Assembly: GCA_020441855.1 (NCBI GenBank)
Contig: JAGRLL010000024.1
Span: 1 to 44,674, forward strand
Length of the DNA: 44,674 bases
DNA from: Nitratireductor sp.
Lineage (GTDB): Bacteria > Pseudomonadota > Alphaproteobacteria > Rhizobiales > Rhizobiaceae
Reading direction: 5' to 3'
Shown piece after piece: positions 1 to 9,180 of this stretch. The notes beneath the pieces are model-generated. The model was not told where the DNA came from and did no database searches. It saw only the letters and a program-made list of their open reading frames with translations. Position 1 is the first letter of the stretch; each line of letters begins with the position of its first letter. The position numbers and the translations under genes were made by a program.

Positions 1-10
1 TGCGCCGATG

Positions 11-93
11 ATGGATTGGACGGACAGTTCAGAAAATGTCATAAAACCAAGGCATTACGGATTTTGATTTTTGAATGTTGTACTTTGGTTGTA
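11..93 (+). repeat. Diverged repeat, copy A (partner at 26979-27061)
   Basis: Two blocks here match a second place in the window at identical spacing. Block one (11-25) agrees at 14 of 15 bases with 26979-26993, and block two (77-93) at 15 of 17 with 27045-27061; 51 bases separate the blocks in both copies, with about 40% identity between. Read from the ATG at 11, both copies begin with the peptide MDWTD and later encode VVL-x-LY, and several differences are synonymous, so this may be the decayed start of a small gene. Copy A has an in-frame TGA. It could also be a non-coding site. The family is not recognised with confidence. Confidence 0.5.
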
Positions 94-506
94 TTTTTGC
101 CTCGGGAATTTGAGCTGTGACTAGTCTCGGAGTGTAGTTTCTTACGGTGGCCAGAACGGGACAATCTCAGCCAACCCATCCTACCAAAAGGCGGCATCCA
201 GACGGCCATCTCGGCCATCATGAGGTATTCCGACGGCGGCGCCAAGCGGCGCCCATGAACGCCGCTTGCGCATGGCGATGGAGTAGTGCCGGATCTTCAC
301 GCTGATGGAACTGCGATCCACTACAGTGCTTTTGCTGCGGATCAGCCAGAGCGCGACAGAAAAAACCTCCACCAAGCTGCAAAGATATTGATGTTCACCC
401 TACGTTTTTTCGCTTATCGAGAACATGAAGGCGAGCATGACGAACATCATCGTCGCGGCTATGATGATCGCAATGTAGCAACGGGTCTCCGACCAAGCTC
501 AACAAT
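94..506. other. Gene-poor stretch, nothing recognised
   Basis: Short open frames exist on both strands, but none has a convincing start, a ribosome site or a recognisable product. The minus strand at about 405-478 can encode a hydrophobic stretch with an SEKT end, but it has no good start codon. Base composition is lower in GC than the neighbouring genes, which fits a rearranged or integrated junction. Confidence 0.5.
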
Positions 507-761
507 TCAGTCTTTTCCGCGAACCCATTTCGTGCTGCCCGGCGTCATTGATTTGAACTTTGGGATTGATGCTGCTGTGACAACAAGTAGTGCAGTGTCT
601 TCTGGAAGCTGTCGCTTCATCTTGTGATAAAGCTGTGACTGAGATTGTTCCGCTCTGATAAGGAAAAGCCCCGGCGACAGGGTGCGTGCATCGCCTTCCA
701 GTTCTTCGGGGGCGGATTCCGGATCGCAGTACACGACGAACAATTTTAGAGACTCAGACAT
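507..761 (-). CDS. Small hypothetical protein (84 aa)
   Basis: I chose the internal ATG at 761 (MSESLKLFVVYCD) over the more distant upstream start because a GAGG ribosome site sits about 8 bases before it and the residues upstream look like non-coding sequence. The product is a short, soluble, alternating alpha/beta protein with two hydrophobic strands (LKLFVVYCD near the start and ALLVVTAAS near residue 60), and no signal peptide or membrane segment. The layout recalls small ferredoxin-like folds, but that is only an impression and no family is claimed. It is followed by the gene-poor left edge, and a Crp/Fnr gene diverges upstream. Confidence 0.6.
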   Translation of the reverse strand: MSESLKLFVVYCDPESAPEELEGDARTLSPGLFLIRAEQSQSQLYHKMKRQLPEDTALLVVTAASIPKFKSMTPGSTKWVRGKD

Positions 762-985
762 CTGCAATACCTCACGGGTCCAGCTCTGTTTACAAGTGTT
801 GCGGTAGCATTCCCCTGCCAAAGTGTCCGTATTTATTCGCCGGATCGCTGGAGCTGTTGAAGTAGCAAGAGGAAAATCAATAAGGCGCCCCGCCAATCAT
901 CAACTACCACAAATGGCGAATGCCTCGCCGTTGAAGTGTTGGTACGATTGACGAGGTGCGGCGAGGCCACGACGTGAAGGATCGA

Positions 986-1738
986 ATGAAGGAAATCAAG
1001 CCTGGGTTACTCAATGAACATGACCATGTCGGTATGGTCGCACAGCTTTCGACCGAGCTGTGGCGGAAGCTCGAATGGGCCTGCAGCGAGATAGTGACCC
1101 TTGACGCACGGCAAGTCCTGTCGCGGGCCGGCGATCTCATTACGCAAAGCGCTTTGCTTCTGGATGGCGTTATGGTGCGCTATGTCTCCGGCGTCAATGT
1201 CGCTTCGGAAAAACGACTCGTTGTGGCCCTTCAGGTGCCGGGCGATTTTGTCGATTTGCACGCCTTTCCCCTGCAGCGGCTCGATCACGATGTGCGTAGT
1301 CTTACGGCCTCGCGTCTAGCGCTGTTTCCGCATGGAGCGCTCGGGGAGATAATAGCCGCCAGCGCGGAAGATGCGCGTGCGCTTTGGCGGTTGACGATGA
1401 TCGACGCCGCCATCCACCGACACTGGACGTATCGCAGCGGGCTTCTCAGGGCGATGGCAGGCATGGCAGACTTCGTATGCGAGATGGACCTGCGAATGCA
1501 GATGTGCGGCCGAGTGGAGGGCGACCGTGTACTGCTGGGAGTGATGCAGACCGATCTCGCGGAGATCGCCGGTTTGTCGACCGTGCATGTCAGCCGGGTC
1601 ATCAAGGACCTTCGCGATGCTGGCCTTTGCACAATTCGCGATGGATATGCCGAAATCCATGACAGGGAAGCTCTGCGCCGTGTCGCCGGGTTCGACCCGG
1701 GTTATCTTTATTTATCTGTTCCTCCCGCGGGGGATTGA
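986..1738 (+). CDS. Crp/Fnr-family transcriptional regulator
   Basis: This is a DNA-binding regulator of the cyclic-nucleotide-binding-fold family. The N-terminal two thirds form the effector/beta-roll domain, with a run around ALQVPGDFVDLHAFPL that matches the PGD-F-D pattern of rhizobial Crp/Fnr proteins. The C-terminus has a winged helix with recognition-helix sequence DLAEIAGLSTVHVSRVIKDL. No Fnr-type cysteine cluster is seen, so an iron-sulfur oxygen sensor is unlikely. I prefer the ATG at 986 (250 aa) because a GAAGG lies just upstream; an ATG at 956 would add ten residues. It converges with the methyltransferase gene and overlaps its 3' end by 31 bp. The target is unknown; the adjacent glycan/catalase operon is an obvious candidate. 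Confidence 0.9.
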   Translation: MKEIKPGLLNEHDHVGMVAQLSTELWRKLEWACSEIVTLDARQVLSRAGDLITQSALLLDGVMVRYVSGVNVASEKRLVVALQVPGDFVDLHAFPLQRLDHDVRSLTASRLALFPHGALGEIIAASAEDARALWRLTMIDAAIHRHWTYRSGLLRAMAGMADFVCEMDLRMQMCGRVEGDRVLLGVMQTDLAEIAGLSTVHVSRVIKDLRDAGLCTIRDGYAEIHDREALRRVAGFDPGYLYLSVPPAGD

Positions 1739-2310
1739 TCAGGGCGGGAACTGAAAACCGTAGCGATCCAGGAAGAGCCCTGGCACTGGTAAAGTCGGTG
1801 TTTCGGGCGCGCGGTGGTGAGCGCATCAACCAACCGCGCGCTAACCTGGCGAGCGGACAGGCGCGTCTCGGTCGGACCGGTGTAACCGACGACAAGGCAA
1901 TCGCCATCGGCGGCAAGATCGCGGGCAACGCAGGCGATGGTGCGTTCGAGGGCGACAGGTTCCAGATAATAAAGAACTTCCGACAGAATGATCAGGTCCC
2001 AGGTTCCGCCGGGCCAATCTTCAGGCACCGCGCCCACCTCGAATGCTGCGTTCGTGATGCCACGCCGGCGCGCTCGATCAATGGCGGTCGGCGCGAAGTC
2101 GATCCCCAATAGATGATCGCACCGCAAGGCGATGCCGGCGCTCATCACGCCGATTGAGCACCCTATCTCCAGAGCGTTCCGATAGCGCTCGCGAGGCAGA
2201 AGGTGCAGGCAACGCCTGTATTTGTCGGCCTCATAGGCGCTGGTCTCGTAATCCCAGGGATCGCCGTTATCCCGATAGAGTTGTTCGAAGGCGGCGGCGT
2301 CGCGGGTCAT
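1708..2310 (-). CDS. NodS-like SAM-dependent methyltransferase
   Basis: Class I S-adenosylmethionine methyltransferase of 200 aa. The SAM-binding motif I is at residues 46-54 (ALEIGCSIG), followed by an acidic strand end (LLGIDFAP) and a motif-IV-like strand (WDLIILSEVLYY). The N-terminal pattern, FEQLYRDNGDPWDYETSAYE, is typical of the NodS/nodulation-methyltransferase group, which N-methylates a deacetylated amino sugar in Nod factor synthesis. It is the last gene of the eight-gene operon and shares an ATGA overlap with the PIG-L deacetylase gene before it. A deacetylase followed by an N-methyltransferase is chemically sensible (free the amine, then methylate it), but the acceptor is inferred, not shown. 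Confidence 0.88.
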   Translation of the reverse strand: MTRDAAAFEQLYRDNGDPWDYETSAYEADKYRRCLHLLPRERYRNALEIGCSIGVMSAGIALRCDHLLGIDFAPTAIDRARRRGITNAAFEVGAVPEDWPGGTWDLIILSEVLYYLEPVALERTIACVARDLAADGDCLVVGYTGPTETRLSARQVSARLVDALTTARPKHRLYQCQGSSWIATVFSSRPDQSPAGGTDK

Positions 2311-3032
2311 GAGGGGATGAATATCTCATCGGAAAGTACGAAGTACTCCGCCAATTCCGTCGCCATCGTGAAGCCGTCGGGATCATCCTTGATCAAATTT
2401 GTCATCTGCGAAGCGTGGGCGGCCACGGCCTGCGACTTCTGCGCGCGGTACTTTTCCGAGGGGAAACGCTTGAGACCAGTATGATCCGCATTGGGCACTG
2501 GTTCCTGGACGCGCCCCCAAACTGGACAGGCAAAAAGACGTATCCCGTCGCGATCGAACGAAATCTGTTTGGCAAGCCGCCAAACGCGCTGATGGTCCGG
2601 GTGCGGGTCGCCATTCCAGGTTGTCCAGATCGCGGAAGTCTTTTCCAGCACGGGTGCCAACAGGTGCATGCCCTCGTTAAAATCGTCCACGCAATCGGGA
2701 GCCGCCATATCGGGGTAACCGAGCCAGATCGGTGAGGCTTTCCCGCGTGTAAGGATGCTGACGGCGAGCTTAACCTCGCTCAAACGAAGCTTGGAAAGGA
2801 CGTCCGGCGGGTGACTGGCGGAATTGGGGTGCGACCACGCGCCATCGGTGACGATCGCGATATGAACCTGCCGGCCGGCTTCTACCGCCGCTGCGATTGC
2901 GGCACCCATTGCCAGCGACTCATCATCGGGGTGAGGAACCAGCACGAGGATTTCTCCCGGACCGGCCAAGTCGTCCAATGATGTCACCGGCGCGGTGGTC
3001 GACCGCCTAGCGATATCCGTGAGGGCAATCAT
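2307..3032 (-). CDS. PIG-L family deacetylase
   Basis: Zinc-dependent N-deacetylase of the PIG-L/LmbE family, which usually removes acetyl from N-acetylglucosamine-type sugars. The metal-binding signature HPDDE is at residues 34-38 and the second metal motif is HPDHQRV in the middle of the protein. I chose the ATG at 3032 (241 aa) because it forms an ATGA overlap with the stop of the acyl-CoA dehydrogenase gene, as in the rest of this operon; an in-frame start at 3074 would overlap that gene by 46 bp. No signal peptide is seen, so it should act in the cytoplasm. Its partner genes (three further glycosyltransferases, NodS-like methyltransferase) suggest the substrate is a sugar made by this operon. 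Confidence 0.9.
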   Translation of the reverse strand: MIALTDIARRSTTAPVTSLDDLAGPGEILVLVPHPDDESLAMGAAIAAAVEAGRQVHIAIVTDGAWSHPNSASHPPDVLSKLRLSEVKLAVSILTRGKASPIWLGYPDMAAPDCVDDFNEGMHLLAPVLEKTSAIWTTWNGDPHPDHQRVWRLAKQISFDRDGIRLFACPVWGRVQEPVPNADHTGLKRFPSEKYRAQKSQAVAAHASQMTNLIKDDPDGFTMATELAEYFVLSDEIFIPS

Positions 3033-4117
3033 GTGGCGTCCCAGAATTCGCCGACCGGAGTGTCCATCCGGCATAGCGTTCGAGCTACCTGCTGCAATTT
3101 GCCGTCGAGATCTGCTTGTCGAAGGAAGAAGGACAAATCGCGCCGGATTCTTTCGACCGCTTGCCCGGTGCTAAAGGAACGCGTGCCGAGGGCGCGATCC
3201 GCGATCGCCATTCCGTTCAGGCACGCATCCTCAACGGCCTCCCGCGCCGCGAGGCTGAGTGCCACCGCGACGTGGTCTGCTCCTGCTGCCTCAACTTGAG
3301 CGGCTGCATCCTCTATGATCAGCCGTGCACCGTGCGCGAGACTGGCAATACGGGCCACCCGGTGCAGCTGTGCTTCGCCAGCACTGTCTCCAAAGGAAGC
3401 CACGCCTTTGCGCACGGCCTCTGCCAAGGCCTCCAGGCCGCCGACATGAAGCGCTGCGTAGCGCCAGACACCGCCCTGGAAGTGGGGTTCGCGTTCGTAA
3501 TCTCCAGGCTTGCCGATGCCTATCGCCTGTACGCCTTCGAAATCATAAGTGCCGGAGGCGGTCGCGCGCATTCCGGACGTATCCCAGCCGGACTCGTCTG
3601 CGCGGGCGTTCTCGTCGACATGCGCGAACACAAGTTGGGTACCCTTAGGCGTGCCGGCGGTTACCACCGCTCGGCTCACAACTCCGAGACCCGAGGCAAA
3701 GCGCTTGCTTCCCGCCAGACGAAACCTCTCGCCAACTGCACCGACCACACGCACGGGGGTAGGGCCGTCCGCGCCCCACACGCCAAATATCGCGCCCGCC
3801 GCCGCCTCTGCCTTGCACAGTCTGCGTTGGTCCGGGCTTCCGTAAAGAGTGATCAGACGCACGGCATTCATGTGCCCCTCCGTCAACCGCCCGACCGAAA
3901 GGTTTGCCCGGCCGATCCTTCGCAACAGCGTGACCGCCTCCTTAGGCCCGATGTCGGGATGACACAGCCGGGAAAGCTCACCCGACGCGCTCAACAAAGC
4001 CATATCGGGTGCAAGATCACGTCGACCCGCATCCGCATCGGCCGCATTGCTTGCGATGCGGGCAAACAGTTGCGTTTCGGTAAGCGCACTTTCTGTATTG
4101 GCAAGGGCCAGTCTCAT
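3029..4117 (-). CDS. Acyl-CoA dehydrogenase-like flavoprotein
   Basis: A 362-aa member of the acyl-CoA dehydrogenase superfamily. The middle region (AAAGAIFGVWGADGP, then FRLAGSKRFASGLGVVSRAVVTA) is the FAD-contacting beta domain, and the C-terminal helical part ends with a typical RRDLSFFLRQADLDGKL segment. It is shorter and more diverged than beta-oxidation dehydrogenases and I do not see a clear catalytic glutamate, so the reaction may be another flavin chemistry (N-oxidation or desaturation of an attached chain) rather than fatty acid degradation. It sits between a GT2 and a PIG-L gene with ATGA overlaps on both sides, tying it to the glycan pathway. Confidence 0.82.
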   Translation of the reverse strand: MRLALANTESALTETQLFARIASNAADADAGRRDLAPDMALLSASGELSRLCHPDIGPKEAVTLLRRIGRANLSVGRLTEGHMNAVRLITLYGSPDQRRLCKAEAAAGAIFGVWGADGPTPVRVVGAVGERFRLAGSKRFASGLGVVSRAVVTAGTPKGTQLVFAHVDENARADESGWDTSGMRATASGTYDFEGVQAIGIGKPGDYEREPHFQGGVWRYAALHVGGLEALAEAVRKGVASFGDSAGEAQLHRVARIASLAHGARLIIEDAAAQVEAAGADHVAVALSLAAREAVEDACLNGMAIADRALGTRSFSTGQAVERIRRDLSFFLRQADLDGKLQQVARTLCRMDTPVGEFWDAT

Positions 4118-5151
4118 GCCGACCTCCTTTCGGGAAGGGAGGTCAAACCGGCGACAGCTGCCGTGAGAAAAGGCAATTCGCGGGTCAGATCAGACAATCT
4201 TAACCGTACGCGTTGCAAGTCCGGTCGCTTTTCGACCTCCTTCCATTCTTGCTCGAACCCCGCGCTATCGGCACAGCGTTTTCTCAAGGCACCGCGCAGC
4301 CTGGCTCTCAGGAGGGTTTGTCGGGACGGCTCCAGCAATTCGTCGACAAGCGGGTCGGGTTCGGTGATCCGCGCACGGAGTGCGCCTGCCATACCTCCCG
4401 AAGTTCGTCCCCTGAGACGGCAGGCGGTGTTCACCTGAGCGCGAGCCGAATGGCGGATCCGCCAGCCGCGTTTTTCGGCGATGGCGACGAAGGCCCGGTC
4501 CTCACCCAGCTGCAAGTCGGGTATGCCGCCGACATCGTGATAGAGGCCCATCCGGAATGCGAGGCTTGCTCCCGCTGCATTCAGATGGGTCGGTGCCGGA
4601 TCGTGGGGTACAGGATCGAGCAGGGTGCGTGCGGCGATCGTAAGGGCCATATACTCGCCCTCGATGGCGCCCCGCCTGCCGATCGTGGCGGGCAGTTGGG
4701 CGAATTCTTCGGGATCGGGCTGAACTGTGCCGCATATCAGGTCTGCGCCGTTCAGTTCCGCGAAGTTGGCATCAACCCAATCGCCGGCGACACAGCTGTC
4801 TGCGTCACTGGTCATCACAACGGCCCCATCCGCCAACCGACGCTCACAGGCTGCGATCGCCAGCCGCCGCGCACGGCCGACGCCGCTCCCTTGGGGCGGT
4901 TCCGCTTCGTTTATTAAAATCCCGGACGAGCCAGTTGCGCGAAACCACGCTTCGGCAAGGGCAAAGGTCTCGTCGGTCGAGCCATTCACCGCGACGACGA
5001 TGCCGCCGCGTCCCCTAAGGCTGGCAGAAGTGGTATTGAGGCAGGCCAGAAGCCGCCTTGCCTCATTTCGTGCCGGAATGGTGACCGCGACCGGCCAGGA
5101 GTGGGTGCCCCCGAAGTCGTGGACCACCGCCTTGCCGAAGGTTTTGCTCAT
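4114..5151 (-). CDS. Family 2 glycosyltransferase
   Basis: A GT-A fold sugar transferase of about 345 aa. The N-terminus has the nucleotide-sugar-binding pattern [18 protein letters not shown], followed by [11 protein letters not shown] and the metal-binding acidic motif TSDADS. Downstream the acceptor-site motif LGEDRAF is present. No membrane segments are seen, so it should be cytosolic or peripheral. The ATG at 5151 is preferred over one at 5184 because it gives an ATGA overlap with the catalase stop. It is immediately followed by the acyl-CoA dehydrogenase-like, PIG-L and methyltransferase genes; these four form the compact distal half of the operon. The donor sugar is unknown. Confidence 0.88.
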   Translation of the reverse strand: MSKTFGKAVVHDFGGTHSWPVAVTIPARNEARRLLACLNTTSASLRGRGGIVVAVNGSTDETFALAEAWFRATGSSGILINEAEPPQGSGVGRARRLAIAACERRLADGAVVMTSDADSCVAGDWVDANFAELNGADLICGTVQPDPEEFAQLPATIGRRGAIEGEYMALTIAARTLLDPVPHDPAPTHLNAAGASLAFRMGLYHDVGGIPDLQLGEDRAFVAIAEKRGWRIRHSARAQVNTACRLRGRTSGGMAGALRARITEPDPLVDELLEPSRQTLLRARLRGALRKRCADSAGFEQEWKEVEKRPDLQRVRLRLSDLTRELPFLTAAVAGLTSLPERRSA

Positions 5152-7208
5152 GCGGATCGCTCCCAGTAACGCAGTTTGCCGCAAGCGTCGAGAAAGCCTT
5201 CGGCGGCGCTGGGATCGTCAAGGATATGAATGCCTTCATCCAGGTCGGAATTCACGGCCGCTGGCCAGAACTGCTCTTGAGCAGCCTCGGTCATGATAAT
5301 GAACTTCTTGTGCGCGTGAGCATCGGCCAAAAACGTCTTGGCGACGTGCATCCCTGCCAGCTTGTCGGCGCCCTCCGCCGAAGCGATGATCGCTACGGCA
5401 TCGTAAAGCACCGAGGGCGCGCCATCGAGCTTCTGATCGGCCTCGATCTTCCGCCCCCGGTTGGAGGTCACGCCGCCAACCTTTTCGGCCACGATCTCGA
5501 CCACGGCGCCGGCCTTCTCCGCCGCATCCTTCAGTGCGTCAAACAGTTTGGCTTCAATCCCATCGGTCAGGAGTACGCCAAGTTTGCGACCCGCAAAGCT
5601 GTCGGGTGCGTTGGCAAGAATGCTGAGAGCCGGCGAGGGGGCCGTTTCAATGACCTCCTTCGCCGGAGTGGCGTCGGCAGGCAGTTCCTCCATGCCCAGG
5701 CCTTCGGCCACCTTGCTGGCCAAGTCGTTGTCGATGTTCGGAAGGTGCGAAACCATCCGTTCGCGGATCGCCGGGTTCTCCACTTTCGACAGTTCGAAAA
5801 TCAACGCGTCTGCGATGTGATCCTGTTCTATCTCCGTCTGGCTGAGGTAGAACTGTCGGGCCTGGCTGTAGTGGTCGGCGAAGCTTTCGGATCGCACGCG
5901 TCTCTTGGCGCCGCCTTCCTCCGCCTCAAAGGAGCGGAAACCTTTTTCGGGGTTTTCGCGCGGACCAAGCCCATGACTGTTGGGCTCGTAATTGGCGCGC
6001 CCGACGGGGTTGTGCATCGCCATGTGCCCGTCCTGCTGCAAATGCCCGAAAGGACATTTCGGCGCGTTGATCGGAATATGGTTGAAGTTGGGACTTCCCA
6101 GACGCTTGAGCTGCGTGTCGAGGTAGGAAAAGTTGCGCCCCTGCAATAGCGGGTCGTTCGAGTGGTCGATCCCCGGCACGATGTTGCCGGTCTGAAAGGC
6201 CACCTGCTCCGTCTCGGCAAAGAAGTTGTCGACCATCCGGTTCAAAGTCATGGTGCCGACGATTCTGACCGGAACATCTTCTTCCGGGATCAGCTTCGTC
6301 GCGTCCAACACGTCGAAGGGGAAAGCGTCGGCGAAATCATCGTCGAAGACCTGCACACCCAGGTCCCATTGCGGGTAGTCGCCCATCCGGATCGCGTCCC
6401 ACAAGTCACGACGGTGAAAATCAGGGTCGGCGCCGTTGATCTTTACTGCTTCGTCCCAAAGGACCGACTGCATCCCCTGCTTGGGTTTCCAATGAAACTT
6501 GACGAATGTCGACTTGCCATCGGCATCGACCAGGCGGAAGGTGTGAACGCCAAAACCCTCCATAAACCGGAACGAGCGCGGGATCGTGCGATCGGACATG
6601 ATCCACATCACCATGTGCATGGATTCCGGCATCAAAGAGATGAAATCCCAGAAATTGTCATGCGCGGTCTGGGCCTGGGGAAAGGCGCGATCCGGTTCCT
6701 GTTTGGCGGCGTGGATCAGGTCGGGAAATTTGATTGCATCCTGGATGAAGAAGACGGGAATATTATTCCCCACCAGATCCCAGTTCCCTTCCTTGGTATA
6801 GAATTTAACTGCGAAGCCTCGCACGTCGCGTGCCAGATCCGCCGACCCCTTGTTACCTGCCACAGTGGAGAAACGGACAAAGACGTCGGTCTTTTCGCCC
6901 ACGCGCTGAAAGATGTCGGCGCGGGTGAGGTCGGCGAGGGAATCCGTGAGCTCGAAAACACCATGCGCACCGTATCCGCGCGCATGAACCACCCGCTCGG
7001 GAATGCGCTCATGGTCAAAATGGAAGAGCTTTTCGCGGAACGCCTGATCTTCAAGCAGATGTGGACCACGGGTGCCGATCTTCAAAGTGTTCTGATCGTC
7101 CGAAATCGGCATCCCGACCTGGGTGGTCATCGTCTCGTAGTTCTCGCCTGCCGTCTGGTGGGTTTCACCGCCTTGGCCCTTGTACGTGATGTCTTCTTTT
7201 GCGGTCAT
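5148..7208 (-). CDS. katE: Large-subunit catalase (HPII type) with DJ-1/PfpI-like C-terminal domain
   Basis: A 686-aa heme catalase that destroys hydrogen peroxide. Distal-pocket residues are visible: His75 in RVVHARG and the Asn148-Asn149 pair in [10 protein letters not shown]; Tyr362 in RNFSYLDTQ is the proximal heme ligand. The core ends near residue 505 and is followed by a flavodoxin/DJ-1-like domain (from about 535, [11 protein letters not shown]), which defines the large-subunit class. The start at 7208 has an ATGA overlap with the stop of the preceding glycosyltransferase, and its own stop overlaps the next GT2 start. A stress catalase locked inside a glycosyltransferase operon by translational coupling is unusual. 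A general-stress promoter drives the operon, in keeping with peroxide defence. Confidence 0.97.
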   Translation of the reverse strand: MTAKEDITYKGQGGETHQTAGENYETMTTQVGMPISDDQNTLKIGTRGPHLLEDQAFREKLFHFDHERIPERVVHARGYGAHGVFELTDSLADLTRADIFQRVGEKTDVFVRFSTVAGNKGSADLARDVRGFAVKFYTKEGNWDLVGNNIPVFFIQDAIKFPDLIHAAKQEPDRAFPQAQTAHDNFWDFISLMPESMHMVMWIMSDRTIPRSFRFMEGFGVHTFRLVDADGKSTFVKFHWKPKQGMQSVLWDEAVKINGADPDFHRRDLWDAIRMGDYPQWDLGVQVFDDDFADAFPFDVLDATKLIPEEDVPVRIVGTMTLNRMVDNFFAETEQVAFQTGNIVPGIDHSNDPLLQGRNFSYLDTQLKRLGSPNFNHIPINAPKCPFGHLQQDGHMAMHNPVGRANYEPNSHGLGPRENPEKGFRSFEAEEGGAKRRVRSESFADHYSQARQFYLSQTEIEQDHIADALIFELSKVENPAIRERMVSHLPNIDNDLASKVAEGLGMEELPADATPAKEVIETAPSPALSILANAPDSFAGRKLGVLLTDGIEAKLFDALKDAAEKAGAVVEIVAEKVGGVTSNRGRKIEADQKLDGAPSVLYDAVAIIASAEGADKLAGMHVAKTFLADAHAHKKFIIMTEAAQEQFWPAAVNSDLDEGIHILDDPSAAEGFLDACGKLRYWERSA

Positions 7209-8260
7209 ATCGCGATCCTTTCGCTAATTTTGGTTTGAGATTTCGACGTCGGTGCCGACGAAAGTTCGAGAAGCGACGCCCATCGGTTAACCACCGAAGA
7301 GAGACGAAACTCCGCTCGCGCCCGAGCCAAAGGTTCAGCCGGATCGGCCGCCTGCCATTTCAATATCCGGGCCGCGATCGCATCGGGATCGGAGGTATCA
7401 ATGCACTGGTCCGGATCGGACGCGATTTCGTCATTCGCACCAAGGCCGCGCTCCAAGAGGGCAGGGCAACCCACCGCGTTTGCTTCCGCGATGACCAGCC
7501 CAAACGTCTCGGCAAACTGGTCCTGAGGGTAAAACAGGCAGAGAGCACGCCGCATGCACTGGATCAGCCGTGCGTGCTCGAGATGTCCGAGCAAGAACAC
7601 GCCCTTAGGCACTCGCCCGGTAGGCCAGACCAGGTAGCCGGGGTCGGCCACTGCGAGCTTCAGCCCGGGAAGACGTTGGCGGAGCGTTTCGAACCGCTCG
7701 AAAACCTGGGCGAGGCCCTTGTGCGGTGAGCTGGCAAAAAACAGAAAGTTGGGATCTCGCGGTGTATTGTCGGGAGTGAGGTGGTCGTCGATGGGATTGT
7801 GGATGTGCCTGATCACGGGGGCGTCGGCGCCAAGGAAGCGTCCGAGCCACTGGGCATGTGTTGCCGACACACAGACGACTTCGACTCCCGCCGCGACGAG
7901 ATCAGTGGCCAGCGCCCGGTTGTGCCTACCCGGAAACACATGAAGCCAGACATGAACCCGCGCATCCGGGTGCTGCCGCGCCAGCTTTGTTGCCACTTTC
8001 CAGGAATTCACGACCACGATGGTCGCGGGATCCTCCGGGAGCGGCCTTTTGATGTCAAAACCTTCGTAGGCGACACCGCCGATATGCTCTTGTCGCCCGG
8101 CTCGTGCACTCTGGCGCACCACAATGTTGCCCTGGTCCCCGAGCGCTTCGCAGATTCGCACCAGTGTTGCTTCGGTCCCGCCCAAACCATTCATCTGTCC
8201 GGGGGCACCGCTATAGGCCCGTGGCGCGAGGGGGTCGACAAACGTGATCCCACCGCTCAT
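7205..8260 (-). CDS. GT-B fold glycosyltransferase (GT4/GT1-like)
   Basis: A retaining-type glycosyltransferase of 351 aa. The N-terminal domain has the glycine-rich loop [12 protein letters not shown], and the C-terminal Rossmann domain carries [21 protein letters not shown], where the acidic residue pattern (E...E) contacts the nucleotide sugar. I use the ATG at 8260 because its ATGA overlaps the stop of the upstream GT2 and an internal [12 protein letters not shown] start fits the family N-terminus; the longer frame to 8332 would overlap that gene by 76 bp. The stop overlaps the katE start. Donor and acceptor are unknown. Confidence 0.88.
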   Translation of the reverse strand: MSGGITFVDPLAPRAYSGAPGQMNGLGGTEATLVRICEALGDQGNIVVRQSARAGRQEHIGGVAYEGFDIKRPLPEDPATIVVVNSWKVATKLARQHPDARVHVWLHVFPGRHNRALATDLVAAGVEVVCVSATHAQWLGRFLGADAPVIRHIHNPIDDHLTPDNTPRDPNFLFFASSPHKGLAQVFERFETLRQRLPGLKLAVADPGYLVWPTGRVPKGVFLLGHLEHARLIQCMRRALCLFYPQDQFAETFGLVIAEANAVGCPALLERGLGANDEIASDPDQCIDTSDPDAIAARILKWQAADPAEPLARARAEFRLSSVVNRWASLLELSSAPTSKSQTKISERIAI

Positions 8261-9171
8261 GCCACCTGCTCCACGAAACTGCCTTGAAGCTTCGCCAGTC
8301 CGTCGGATGAGCAGAGATTCGGGTTCGTGCACGACCGCAGTTGAACCCCCGACAAGTCAATCGGAACGCTGTCGACCTGACGCGTGGCGAACCAGCGTTC
8401 CACCCCGTCCCACACGCGCTTGCGGTCGGCAATTCGACGCGGACTTTCATAATCGGTCGCACCCTGCTGCGTCAGGCTGTCGGAGGTTTCGATCTTGGTC
8501 ATCAGGATTTCGGGAATGACCCATATGACCTCACCGGCCATGATGAGGCGGTTGCGGAATTCTCGGTCCTCCTCAATGCAGTTGGAGAAACCGCCGAGCC
8601 TTTCGAACACGGAGCGGTGGAACAGGCCGGAATTGACATGGGTCCAGTCTCCCGGGACGCCTGCGGCCATCTGAAGGTTGGGAAAGAAGTCATCAACCAG
8701 CGAAAGGGTGCGTCGAATTTCAACTCGCTCGCCGTGGGGCAGAATCAATTCGTGATGTGTCAGAACCGCCCCGACCTGGACTCTGGTTTCCGGCTCGCGT
8801 GAGGCTAGCCGCCAGTTAAGGCAGGGGTGCGCGCCAATGGTCTCGTTGCCGATAACGCGGGCCTGGCGCATCACCTTGTCGCGATGCGGGATGTCGTCGG
8901 AATCGTGGAATGTCACGGCATCACCTTTGGAAAGCGCAATGCCGACATTCTTCGCCTGGGCTGTGCCCACATTCGCAAACAACCGGACGCCCACGAACCG
9001 CGGGTGATCGGCGTAGCGGGATACCACGGCCTGGGTTTCATCCGTGGAACCGTCATCGATGACCATAACGGTGGTTGCGGGATGGGACTGACCAAGTCCT
9101 GCTTCGATCGCCTGCCCCAGTGTGTGTGCCCGGTTGAAGGTAGGAATGACGATTGTGACAGCCGGAAGCAT
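8257..9171 (-). CDS. Family 2 glycosyltransferase
   Basis: A 304-aa GT-A fold transferase. The N-terminal signature VTIVIPTFNRAHTLGQAI and VIDDGSTDETQ are classic GT2 nucleotide-sugar-binding segments, and FHDSDDIPH supplies the metal-binding acidic pair. A later CIEEDREFRNRL matches the acidic acceptor motif. It begins 9 bp downstream of the membrane glycosyltransferase stop and ends in an ATGA overlap with the GT-B gene. It has no membrane segments, so it probably adds a sugar on the cytoplasmic side to a product of the same operon. Confidence 0.9.
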   Translation of the reverse strand: MLPAVTIVIPTFNRAHTLGQAIEAGLGQSHPATTVMVIDDGSTDETQAVVSRYADHPRFVGVRLFANVGTAQAKNVGIALSKGDAVTFHDSDDIPHRDKVMRQARVIGNETIGAHPCLNWRLASREPETRVQVGAVLTHHELILPHGERVEIRRTLSLVDDFFPNLQMAAGVPGDWTHVNSGLFHRSVFERLGGFSNCIEEDREFRNRLIMAGEVIWVIPEILMTKIETSDSLTQQGATDYESPRRIADRKRVWDGVERWFATRQVDSVPIDLSGVQLRSCTNPNLCSSDGLAKLQGSFVEQVA

Positions 9172-9180
9172 CTCGGTCTC

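Noticed and set aside
385..478. Hydrophobic minus-strand peptide ending in SEKT, possible small membrane protein
   Set aside because: No ATG/GTG/TTG with ribosome site gives a full-length helix in that frame, so I could not support it as a gene.
815..845. GGAAT-N16-TAA on the minus strand upstream of the small protein gene at 507-761 as an EcfG site
   Set aside because: Neither half matches the consensus well enough to claim a promoter.
3116..4438. Long plus-strand open frame (440 codons) across the acyl-CoA dehydrogenase and GT2 genes
   Set aside because: It is the antisense shadow of two well-supported genes; its product has no recognisable motifs and a random-looking composition.
5226..7238. 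Plus-strand open frames of 307 and 358 codons over the catalase gene
   Set aside because: They are mirror images of the strongly conserved katE sequence, with no ribosome site or family resemblance.
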